The notes under the pieces: model-generated
Told to the model about the DNA's origin: nothing
Databases searched by the model: none
What the model saw: the letters and a program-made list of their open reading frames with translations, nothing else
Translations under genes and position numbers: made by a program
Shown: piece by piece, positions 12,540 through 22,854 of the stretch
Numbering within the stretch: position 1 is the stretch's first letter
Layout of the letters: each line of letters starts with the position of its first letter
Assembly (NCBI GenBank): GCA_902728285.1
Contig: CACVBU010000599.1
Span: forward strand, 124,001-188,000
From: Clytia hemisphaerica
Taxonomy: Eukaryota > Cnidaria > Hydrozoa > Leptothecata > Clytiidae
DNA length: 64,000 bases
Direction of reading: 5' to 3'

Positions 12540-13063
12540 AAGTTTAATTTATTATGACTTCATTTATGATGGCTTAAAGCCTAGAAAAATAACTATTTAT
12601 TAATCTGTCGGATGGACTTCCCCAAATCTCTTTATGCATTTTTCGAACTCCACGGAACACCTTTGATTAAAGAAATATCTTTAAAGCATCCTAAAAGTAT
12701 TAATTTTTGTTATAACAACAAAAAGTCTGACTAGTTTTTATGAAGAGGGTTGAGTATGGTGAAATGTGTGCACAACTTTTTCGAGGTTAATCTGTCGGAT
12801 GGACAAATATTTTCATAGCACGATTATCAAAAATACAATCAATTCACATCAAAATAGTTTTCAGATATGAAAAAGCTCATAGTTATGATGATCTAGAACC
12901 ATAAACGACTTACTGTAAAGAATCTTGAAATTTCTGAAAATGTTTGTCCATCCGACATTTCCTTCCGACAGATTTATTCCATTTCACATTTCATAGAAAT
13001 TTTTAGATTAATATTTTCTTAAAGTAATTTTTCCTTTTTATTTTCAAAGATAAGTCATCAAGC

Positions 13064-13974
13064 AAATTAAAAAACTTAAAGTGATGATGTTTTTGCATCC
13101 AAATTCGATAGAAGAATAAATTTACTGTCGAAAATAAAAAAACTAATATTTATCGAATCCTTCCGACAGAAAAAGTATTTGATAAATTAAAAAATTTACA
13201 TAGCTCGAATTTCTGTTCTGTTTGCCTGAATCAAATCTTGCCTTAGGTACATTTCTTTAAGCAATAGTCAGAAGGGCTTGAGGATATACAATTTTTATTA
13301 AATAAGCCTTAAACTATCGAAAGTCCATCCGACAGAAAAACGAATTTTGTAATAGGCCCTCTATCGCCAAATTAAATCCCCGCCAAAAATTGTATTTTGT
13401 TCAATCGCCAAATTAAGTCCACGCCAAAATTTATCCACTTAAGGTATTTTTTAAATTTTGATTTGAAAATTAATTTTACCATCACAGGCTCTATTTTCTA
13501 AAATACTGTAGAAAAATTAAAAAACTTAAAGTGATGATGTTTTTGCATCCAAATTCGATAGAAGAATAAATTTACTGTCGAAAATAAAAAAACTAATATT
13601 TATCGAATCCTTCCGACAGAAAAAGTATTTGATAAATTAAAAAATTTACATAGCTCGAATTTCTGTTCTGTTTGCCTGAATCAAATCTTGCCTTAGGTAC
13701 ATTTCTTTAAGCAATAGTCAGAAGGGCTTGAGGATATACAATTTTTATTAAATAAGCCTTAAACTATCGAAAGTCCATCCGACAGAAAAACGAATTTTGT
13801 AATAGGCCCTGTACGAAATTGATCTATCGCCAAATTAAATCCCCGCCAAAAATTGTATTTTGTTCAATCGCCAAATTAAGTCCACGCCAAAATTTATCCA
13901 CTTAAGGTATTTTTTAAATTTTGATTTGAAAATTAATTTTACCATCACAGGCTCTATTTTCTAAAATACTGTAG
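13064..13974 (+). repeat. 450-bp near-identical tandem duplication of transposon right end plus flank
   Basis: Unit 1 (13064-13513) and unit 2 (13514-13974) are nearly identical by eye. The main difference is about 12 extra bases (GTACGAAATTGA) in unit 2 near 13812. Each unit contains the subterminal motif, the TIR and about 65 bp of DNA outside the TIR. So the duplication arose after insertion, or it is an assembly artefact. Confidence 0.9.
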
Positions 13975-14217
13975 ATGACTAAATGTACTCTACTGCATTA
14001 GCTTTATTTGTCATTTAGAAGAAAAAAACGAACGCTTTGCTTTTTAATTTTATATTTAGTAATTTTTGTTTTTCGATATGTCCAAAGATTACATCAAATT
14101 AAAGCCATGAATTATTGGAAATAAACAAAATTAAAATTCCTTTAAACAAACCACCAGGTCCGTGACCACACTCTTTCACATTATAGATTTCGATCCTTAA
14201 AAAAATTATATGCTTAC
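13975..14217. other. No gene seen
   Basis: AT-rich spacer between the transposon and an exon candidate. No structure or coding signal was found beyond one further copy of the phrase GAAAGAGTGTGG near 14170 on the minus strand. Confidence 0.4.
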
Positions 14218-14327
14218 CTTTATCGTCCGCCTTCTTTTGTCGTGATCTTGCCTTGCCACGTTCCACGTCAAATGAGCTCTTGTGAAAGATCCCATCACCA
14301 CATTCTTTCAAGGGCGCCAGTGCGCGC
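14218..14327 (-). CDS. Isolated exon candidate, unknown protein
   Basis: On the minus strand TGTAG|CGCGCACTGG opens a frame reading KECGDGIFHKSS then FDVERGKARSRQKK, ending at AAAG|GTAAGC, a good donor. A short similar phrase (KECGHGPGG) occurs just downstream near 14150. No family is recognised. The exon call rests on the two splice sites and an open frame of only 36 codons. Confidence 0.25.
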
Positions 14328-15568
14328 TACATTTGTGTCTGGAGTGAAACATTTTCGAATGTGAAAGACCCTGTTTACATTGACAAATTTAAATTTATAT
14401 AATGTAAGTAGGGCTTTGCCAAATGTTTGGTTCGTGATTCGAATTTTCATAATTCGAAAGTTTTTACCTTTCTCTTTTACCACCAATTTTAAAGATTTGG
14501 TTTTGTCTCGCTTATTATGCAGGATGTGGTCTAAACTTAGCAAAAAGTGTTTGGGTTGTGAGTCTATCGACAATTTCAAAAAACGGAACGTGACACTTTT
14601 GAGTTTTGCGATTTAAGGCGTGCCGCAAGAGTGGGGGGGGGGCAAGTTTCCCCATCGCTATTGAATAAAATATTGTGAACCGACGATAGAGCCAAGATGA
14701 ATTTTTCTTGCAGAAACTGAACGTTCTTTTACTCGTTACTTTTAGGTAAACGTATTAGACAGTGCTAGATATATGCGCCGGACGGTAAAAGGTCCGTTCT
14801 TTTTTACCTCCACAAGTCTTTCTAAGTATTACAAAAAAGAAAAGCGAGAAGTTAAAAGTGCCTCTCTAAAGGTCACTTATTCCATTCGTAAAAAAAAACT
14901 TCTTTTTCAAAAATTTTGTCTCCAAGGGTCCGTCGGTCGGATCTGGTCTGCATATACTCGACCTTCTCCAACCCTTATACCAAAGATTAGCGAGTTTATG
15001 TATTTGCACTTTTGAGGACGGTAAAGTGGCTGAAGCGATTTGGAAAAACCCGCAGTTCTGACCCCGCAAAATCGCTCCCTATAAAGAGCGGACGTAAATA
15101 CTGTCTAATACTGTCTAACGTAAATAAAAGGTACTTTTGCCTAAATTAAAATTCTGTAATTCCCGCGCAAATTTAATCTTCATAATTAAATATTGTGTAT
15201 ATTTAATACACCCCTGTCTCGCAGCCTCGGTTGGGTGACAACATTTTCACGATTGTGTGTCTTTTATTGTTAAATGTTGGTCGTTTAAATACAGTTGAAC
15301 TCATGTAATTCGAATTATCTCAAGGGACCGAGAATTTTGTTCGAATTACATGAGTTTTCATATCTTTAACCTGATTTGATAAAAAAAGACTTTCCAGGTT
15401 TACTTTTGAACAATTTTTGTTTTTCGAGCTAGAATAGTGAAATATGCTCGAATTAGGCGAGTATTCGAATTTTAGGAGATCGAATTTATGCATTATATTA
15501 AACACTCAAAAAGTACTTACCTTATCGGGGAAGAAATGAAAGAGCTTTAATTTTAATCAATGAAGTAT
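14328..15568. other. Unassigned region with short duplicated phrases
   Basis: Contains a G-run near 14630, the phrase ACTGTCTAATACTGTCTAACG near 15100 with a partner near 14755, and an end motif of dispersed family B at 15207-15240. Short open frames on both strands (for example 14773-15015) overlap each other and lack recognisable motifs. Confidence 0.4.
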
Positions 15569-15836
15569 AAGCCCGAAGGGCTAGAAGTCAATCTCCTTGG
15601 TAGGATTTGAAGCCAACAAATCCTACCAAAGTTGTGCGGCCTTGAGTGGCTTGCCTGGTTTTTACACAAATGACAGATTGAAACTAAAATTTACCATTAA
15701 CTTTCGAAAAATATATCAATCGTAAACAAAGGAATTGCTAGATTCAATCTGTCGTCAGAAATGCGGCTCATTTTTTAAGGCTTCACTTATTCTTGCCTGA
15801 GAAGGGTTAGAAATTGAACTCTAGCCCTTCGGGCTT
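15569..15836. mobile_element. 268-bp MITE with 17-bp TIR
   Basis: The left end AAGCCCGAAGGGCTAGA at 15569 is matched by its reverse complement TCTAGCCCTTCGGGCTT ending at 15836. The interior has a second inverted pair (GGTAGGATTTG and CAAATCCTACC near 15600-15640). It is too short to encode a protein. The target-site duplication is unclear. Confidence 0.75.
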
Positions 15837-16640
15837 TAAACTCAATTGTTTTAATAAGTTGCGGGTTTTTTTGTCGGGGCAACATAATTTCGTCATCTAG
15901 GAGGAATTTTTTTCACTTTCCCCCGACCAAAATTTTAAATTCGTCATTTTTCCCCGACGAAATTTACAATTTAATTTAGTTACTTCCATCGAACTAAATT
16001 GTCCAAATGAAATGGTTTCCTTCACTAGCTTTAAAAAAATAACTTGTAATTCGACGTTTAAAGCACTAATTTCGCTTCATAAAAGTGTAAGAAAATTTAA
16101 TTTAGGTAGGGGTTATGGGTAAAAGGGTAAAATCGGGTAAAAGTTATGGTCGGGTGATGAAATATGGGAGAAAAATTCGTTGGGGGAAAACTCCGTCATC
16201 CCCTCAAAATTTTCGTTACTTTCCCCGACAACGACAAGGTATTTCACATTTTTTGAGTTTTTGTTTCGAAATATCTCGCGGGTAGGGCCTTTCCAAATTT
16301 CTGTTGGGACTTAATTTCGCGGATGATGACACCCAAATCCGCGAAATCCGTGAAATCTAATTCCCGCAAAAATTAACCCCATTAAAGTAACTTATACCAA
16401 AATTAGAACACAGAATTGAAAAGATTATAAAAGACGGACACTTTTCATTTAGCGGTCACAAACCCTATTCTCCAATGGTATCCGCTAATTCGGTTCCGCT
16501 CCACTGCATTTCGAACCAACTGCTGATTATTTTTTGTTAATTTTGTAATTTCTATCCTTTGCCCCTTTTGCATTGATAGAGTTCTTTTTTCTTTTTCTTT
16601 TTTCAAGGGGGTTCATGGTTGGCGGAGGAGCGGAATCGGC
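15837..16640. other. Non-coding repeats with CCCCGAC and CGCGAAAT phrases
   Basis: Holds scattered TTTCCCCGAC and GGGGAAA phrases (15900-16230) and a CGCGAAATCC/CCCGCAAAAATTAA block near 16310-16390. Related AATTCCCGC phrases occur near 15155 and 21290. These look like termini of old DNA transposons. No gene was seen. Confidence 0.4.
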
Positions 16641-16930
16641 CCTTTTTTCGGACGGAGTGGCGGAATTTGGCGAAAATTTAGACGGAATTACGGAAATTGA
16701 GTTCTCTGATGGAGACGGAAAATTAGACAATTTTAGTGCGGAAAAAAGGAATTTAGCAAAAAAATTTGCGGAATTTCGGAATTGGTAAAAGATATTCAAA
16801 ATTTGCGGAATTTTCGACAAAATTATTGAATTTCAAAGGAATTTTCGGTGACGGAATTTTGGTTCAATTTAAGACGGTTTGACGGAAATTGGAGAAAAAA
16901 TTGGCGGAATTGCGGAATCGGTTACCCCCT
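16640..16930 (+). repeat. CGGAATT-rich simple repeat
   Basis: More than a dozen GACGGAATT/GCGGAATT words in irregular spacing. Open frames over this stretch on both strands (16527-16820, 16573-16788) are explained by the repeat and have skewed composition, so I do not call them genes. Confidence 0.6.
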
Positions 16931-16984
16931 GAACCCCCCCCCAGATGCACTGTTCACCAGTGAATGGATTTTGTCATATAAATT

Positions 16985-17085
16985 TCCCAGTGGGGCTGAA
17001 ATTCCAGGGTAAATTACCGAGGATGAAATTTTTGTCAAATTTTCCCATGGGTTTCCAGCGGGTCTGTGATACAGGGGTGTAATAT
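16985..17085 (+). repeat. Dispersed repeat family B, copy 2
   Basis: Contains CCCAGTGGGGCTGAAATTCC and CCAGCGGGTCTGTGATACAG, ending GGGGTGT. It matches the copy at 1880-1990 in inverse orientation and the edge at 46905-46945. Confidence 0.6.
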
Positions 17086-17790
17086 AGAAAAAAATATACT
17101 TTGACTGTCAAAATATTTGTCAAATCAAATAGCATTACGAGTCAAAAAATTTCTAATTTCTCAAAAATTCTAATTTAAATTCTTCTCCAGGACTACATTT
17201 AGCGAAAACCACCAAAAATTTGAAATTTAATCCCCTTAAGGTAGGTTTACAAGATGACTTTTATGACCAAATTAACCAAATAAAGTAAGGAGATGGTGAG
17301 AAAAGTGTTGGTCGACTTAAAAAAAAATTTGATCTAAACTTTCTAAAAAAACTTTTACGCTTTCACATCTAAAGTCTAAACAATATAATTTCAAAAACCT
17401 ATTTATAAAATCTAGCCATAAACTCTAAAGTCTCTACGTCTTATCTAAATCAAGTAATCTTTTAATATCTCATATCTCATGCTTGGATGCCACAATGTCT
17501 ATGTAAACAACCATCAGACCATTATATATCGAAAATTTCAGTTGACAGCCACATCAGCAAGTAGAGGATAAGACAGCTCTCACCTCTCCCAGAGGAAGTG
17601 GTAAAAAACCTCAAGAATGATACTCGAGTAAAATTTCTAATAGTGTGAACAGTAGCAACGTCATTTTACAAGCAAAAAATGACTTTCAGCTTAAAAAAAA
17701 ATCGGCAGGATCCTGTCGATAAAAACCGCCATCTTTGTTTATGTTTCACAAGCGTGTGAATCAAACTCGATATAATTTCAGTTACTTTTT

Positions 17791-20403
17791 GCGGAACGAC
17801 CGTTTTGAGGGCGCGAAGCGCCCGAAAGGGAGTGTAGCATCCTTTCTCTAGATCTGGGCGTGTGGCGTAAAAAAATTGTATATGCACGAAATTTTCAAAA
17901 AAAATCGTCCGGTGACATATCGACTTTGCTTCGTGTTGGATGGGATCAATTTTCTGTAGCACTATCAAAAGTATCTGTTTTGTAAAAATATTTATTGCAA
18001 TAGAATATGATTGATATCAAAAGTATTATAAAGTAAGACTTTTGATTAAAATTGCAACTTTTGTACAATTAATAGTAAGAGTGTCAAAGCTTTATCTTCT
18101 TTGCTTTTTTCCCGCTTTTTCCAGATGTCTGGGCCCAGTCTTTTTTTCTGCGTTTCATTTTCAAAACAACAAAGATGGCCCTGAAAACCAACGAATCTCT
18201 TCGGATTTTGAGGTGCATGCATTAACTTTTGGACTGATTATGGCCCATTGAAAGGTAAATCTTCATTTTTTTCACCTTTATAGTTTCAACTACCTTTGGA
18301 ATGTTACATTAGTACTTTTTCTTTGTGTTGACTTTTTTGTATTAAATTGGATTTCATCTCACAAAACAAAATGTTTTTTTCTCGGCCATGTCATGTGTTT
18401 CATGGATATCATATGGCCATGTTTTCTTTCCACAGGCTTATTTTTATTCATATGGGTCGTGTGTTTATTTCATTTTACTCTAACTATAATTATTTTCATC
18501 TCTTCTGTCTTCAGGGTTCAGCAGGTGAAGGAGCTTGATTGATGTGATGGGTGACTTTTAACTACCGACCGATCGCTCAACTGGCTGAATCAGCACGCAT
18601 CAGCAGTGTTTCAGAGTTTTGGTGGGTGAACCCGCACAACAAAGAAGCAGCATAAAAACCAAAATATACATAGCATTATGACTGTATGAACAGATTGTGA
18701 TTGATATGGAGAATAATAAAATGGTCCTGCTGAATATAAATTGTGCCAGTTCCATGTTATTCCGTGCAATGTTTACGAGACAAAAGAGAAGACTGTACTG
18801 GAAAGCAGAATCAAAATGATAATTACTAGTTGCTATTTTCGTCATTGAAGATTTCTTCAATATTTATTCGATATAATGGAATCATTTTGATTTGACTTGA
18901 TTGATTGTTGATTCCATTACCGCTTGCTGACTTTCGAGAGATTTTTGTTTAACATTGGAGCTTGGTCATCATCAATTAGAATAATGCCGATTTATATTTG
19001 TACGATAAAGTGATAACAAAAGCATGATTGATGACTTTAGCCCAAAAGACAACTTAAATGATAAAAGTACCTATATGTTACTTTTGATGCTAGCTCAAAT
19101 ATATTTTCAAACAAGATATCTTTCACAAAAAAGTGTTTTTTACTGGCGAATCAACTTAGATTTTCATAAACTCTTTGACGTGAGATTGTAAATAACGCTT
19201 GTTATTATTACCGCCCAATAAATAGTAATGGCATTACTTTAATATACTTATATGAATTATAGAAGTTTTTGAATTTTATTCTGCAAGGCAAGGTTCTTGA
19301 AAAAATTAGTTTGGACTCGTTTGGATTGATTTTATAAATGAAACATTGGGAACATCTTTTTGCCAAACACACAATATCGCAAAAATAGACTCACAAAAAG
19401 ACAAAATTTCATCACTCAAAAAATCTCACTAGTCTTGATAAGTTACTGGAAATTATTGCTAGGCTGCTGATTCCTTTCGGAAAATTGATACTACATTTGA
19501 AGTGAATGATATCATAAAGAGGTAGCACATTTTAAGAGATTGTATACTAGGTTCTAATGGCTGAAAAGCTCAAGAACTTCTTTCAAACTACGCACTATTT
19601 TTGATGGGAAATGTATAATATAATTTTTGAATTGTTGATAAATTTGTCTTTGTAAAAGTTTTATAGAGAGCTAAGTAATTGTTTCAAAAACTCACAAAAA
19701 GATGGGATAAAAGTCTTTCAATTTGTTCAGATAAACTACCAGCCTAAAGCCTAATGTAATATCTTTGTTGTTGGTCATTCAGCCATTGCACAAGAAACAT
19801 GTGTGTTCTTTTTTGTCACTTGCACTATTTTTTATAAGAACTAGTAAATTTTTTTAATGGTTTGGCTGTCCTTGTTTGCACATTGAGCCTGAAATTGTTT
19901 TTGAATTGCTCAAAACCCGGCGTATTTAATTTTTGAGCCTCGTATTGTTCTTATAAAATTCTTATAAAAAAGAAAGAGTTGAGTTGGAAAACATTATCAA
20001 TAAAAGTTTGACTTATAAAAATAATTTGTTAGTGTCGAAATTTCTTCGCTTTGCGAAAACGGAACGGTCGTTCCGCAACCCCTTTTATGTTGATTACTTT
20101 TTTGCAAAAAAGTTTAATTTTTTTGCATAAAATGATAGAAACAAAAATAAAGTTTTTCCAAAACTAATTTCCAGTAAAATCTACGAGATAGATGCTTCTT
20201 TTCACTGGTTAAAATTCCTTAGAGCAAAGTCGACATTTTTCACCGTTGTCAAGCACTTCTCGATCGTCCATCGTTGTCAAGCACTTTTCGAGACACTTCT
20301 CCGAACATATACATTATTTTTTACGTCCCGCGTATGCGGATCTTGCCAAAGGATGCTACACTCCCTATTCGGGCGCTTCGCGCCCTCATAACGGTCGTTC
20401 CGC
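17791..20403. mobile_element. 2.6-kb element with about 140-bp inverted repeats
   Basis: Positions 17791-17930 (GCGGAACGACCGTTTTGAGG through TCGACTTTGCT) are matched in reverse complement at 20222-20403. Both arms share GGGCGCGAAGCGCCC, GGGAGTGTAGCATCC and TCGACTTTGC. A third partial terminal motif, CGGAACGGTCGTTCCGC, lies near 20060. No transposase remains inside, so it is a non-autonomous element or one whose gene has decayed. Confidence 0.8.
18125..18540 (+). other. Possible spliced non-coding exons inside the 2.6-kb element
   Basis: Strong acceptor-like sites precede GC-richer patches: CCCGCTTTTTCCAG|ATG near 18125 with donor AAAG|GTAAAT near 18255, and TTCTGTCTTCAG|GG near 18515. Reading frames are short and stop quickly. 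This might be a non-coding transcript or remnants of host exons; evidence is only the splice-like motifs. Confidence 0.2.
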
Positions 20404-20412
20404 AAAAAAGAA

Positions 20413-21305
20413 TTTCTCTGAAGGAAGGGAGTGAAAAACAACAACAAATATTTGCTAAAAATAATTGCTTATATTTACAAGCAAGAAAAAATATCATACA
20501 AAATGTAAAGGAATAGTAAATCAGATTTACAAGTTTGATTATACACCTTGTTTTAGTCTAGCAAGCTAGACAACTAATTCAGACATAAAAGTAGTAGTAA
20601 ATAAAGCAAAAAGTAATAAAGGGAACAATTTTAGTAGTATATAAGTATATAATCCATGTACTAATAAAAAAAGTGTCAATATTGCAATTATAATTTTTTC
20701 CCGCTCAAAAAAAGATTCTTGAAACAAAATGTGTGTGGATTTGTGTGTTAAAAGTTTTTCATTTGGGTTGATCTCGTTTCGAGAGTTTGTTGATAAATTC
20801 TTTTCTCCCTACGCAAGTTTCTGCATAGCTAGTCGAGGATTCTATAAATAAAAACTAAATCCTGTAACAATAATCGTATCATAATATAATGCCTATACTA
20901 CTATATTACACGCATTATAAACCACTCCAGTCTAACCTTATTTTAAAAGATTACTTTAACGGGATTAATTTTCCCAGAGATGCAATTTCGCGTTTGACGA
21001 GTTTTCAAATATTTCTCAGGGATTTTCGCGTTTCCCTGGAATTAATGAACAGTAATGAATACAGTAATTTTTGTATTAAAAAGCAATTTCATCATTGAAA
21101 AGTCTCTATTTTCTAGCTTGTCAGAGGAGTGAAAGTTAAAATTTCAAGCATAAAATAACTTAGTAGCAGATCAGAATATTTTTTTAAATCTTGGCTTGTT
21201 TCAAATTTTCACTATGATTAAATTTTGCAGATTTTTGCGGATGAGGCCAGAATCTTTGAAATTCGCAACATTTAATTCCCCTCAAAATCAATCCTATTAA
21301 AGTAT
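20413..21305. other. No gene seen
   Basis: AT-rich. The only recognisable text is a CGCGTTT/TTAATTTTCCC patch near 20960-21010 and a degraded CCGCAAAAAT-type repeat near 21230-21305, of the kind found at the ends of other elements in the window. Confidence 0.4.
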
Positions 21306-21496
21306 TCAATTTTGGTTAGAGCGTTTGGCATACAATTCTTCCTCCGATGGTTCAATCAAGGGTTTGTTCTTCATCATGTACCCACGAGCATTTTGAACAG
21401 CTCCTGAAATGTAACTGTTCATCGCACTGTCTGTTAGTGTCTTTTCTTCTTTGTTCCTTGAGATTATCACCTTATTTTTGTTGGCATAACAAAAAG
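21306..21496 (-). CDS. Probable 3' terminal coding exon, unidentified protein
   Basis: On the minus strand TTTTTTATAG at 21506-21497 precedes an open frame of about 63 codons ending at TGA 21308-21306. It reads CYANKNKVIISRNKEEK, then TLTDSAMNSYISGAVQNARG, YMMKNKPLIEPSEEEL and a basic end. The balanced composition and clean acceptor make this one of the better non-transposon coding candidates. No upstream exon was found on the minus strand up to 22.8 kb, although introns may be long. I do not recognise the family. Confidence 0.45.
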
Positions 21497-21499
21497 CTA

Positions 21500-22850
21500 T
21501 AAAAAATTAAATATTGGAAAAGAATCTGTAATGTTCATAAAAATGTGCACTTGCGTCTGCACTTTTCTTTTTCTTCTTTTTTCTTTTAAAAAACATGTTT
21601 CCCCTCATATTGACCAACTTAATAATATCTTTCTAAAATGCGCTGATTAATAGAATTGGAAGAACGCTCTTGGAGGTAGTACCTATTTATTAGTAACAGA
21701 TTTCAATTATCACCATACAGGGAGTCCGTAAAAAAAGGAAATGTAAAATGGTAAACAAAACAATCCTCATAAATTATTTCTTATGGGATGCAGTTAATGT
21801 GTTTCAACAACTTGATTAATAATAAAGAACATAAAAGAGGTGGGTACGAGATTGACTGGTCAAATGGAAATTCACGAAAAATGTAATCAAACAAAGATGG
21901 CGGCTGAGAACTTGGATGTTGTGAAGCTAAAATAAAACTTTTCGTGGTGTATAGGACTAAAACTTTCAGGAGATTTACTTCATGCAGAAAAATTCAAATA
22001 CTCATTTTCACTTTTTAAATGCATCAGTTTTCAAATACATATAATACGAGAAGGGTGAATAAAAGAAAGTTAATTGTTTAATTATGTGAAGGTTTGAAGA
22101 AGTGTTTTAACTAACCTAACGTATTAAACAAAATATATACAGCTAAACCCACTCTGTAAATGTGGAACCAGAGAGGAATGCGTTTAAAATTACTTTGGTA
22201 TGCATAAGTGAAGTGAGGGTTGGTGTAAAAACACTAGTCAACAGGTCAATATACGTACATACAAAAAAAATTTACAAATAAAATATATATAACACAGTAC
22301 GACCAAGCAGTTTCTGAAGCATTCTTAATTTTTTTTGCAGGAGATTATCAGAGATTATAAAACCTTTTTGGGGTGTAAAATGCTTTTCAAGAATTCAAGG
22401 TGTCAAAAAATTCACTCTAACTTATGTGCTGATCAATTAATTTATGTGGCAGAATTAGACAAGGTATGTCAGCATTTCACAAAAGTAGCTAATTGATGAT
22501 AAAAAATAAAAAAATAGTTAAATAACAAATCTTTTCTTGTCAATGTGAAAACAAGTCTAGTTATCACATGGAGGTTAAATAGATGTCTTTAAACAGCCTT
22601 TATTTCTAATAGGAAGTAGCACCTTTTTTGTACAAACCCATAACTGAGGAATAAGTTAAAGTCATGCTGTGACAATGTTATCTCAATAACATGTTGAATT
22701 GAAAATATCAAAAAATTATTAAGTACAAAAGATATCTAGTCTGTTTCTAAAATTGTGCAATTGTATGCGGAATCGATCGCCAGAACTGATCAATAGTGAT
22801 ATTGATGTTTGCTAGCCTGATTTTCAACACATCAATCCTCGCTTCTAATA
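21500..22850. other. Mostly empty; one ATGGCGGC start-like site
   Basis: Near 21897 the plus strand reads CAAAGATGGCGGCTGAGAAC, then 12 codons to a stop, with a possible GTGAAG donor after eight. That is the kind of sequence seen at animal gene starts, but no partner exon was found. The rest is AT-rich without repeats or frames worth calling. Confidence 0.3.
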
Positions 22851-22854
22851 AACG

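Larger units (their letters stand above)
8793..13907. mobile_element. DDE DNA transposon with TIRs and repeated subterminal motif
   Basis: The left end is CCTTAAGTGGATAAATTTTG, directly preceded by TA. Its reverse complement ends at 13444, followed by TA, and again at 13907 because the right end is tandemly duplicated. Next to each TIR lie AT-rich repeats with GCCAAATTAAATCCCCGCC. The 14-mer TCTGTCGGATGGAC or its complement occurs at 9188, 9356, 9526 (one mismatch) and 9714 on the left, and 12604, 12791, 12946 and 13323 on the right. Shorter forms (CCGACAGA) lie at 12961 and 13161. Such arrays are typical transposase-binding sites. The internal gene at 10221-12539 is intact. Confidence 0.85.

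Noticed and set aside
16527-16820. Overlapping frames on both strands
   Set aside because: Explained by CGGAATT repeats.
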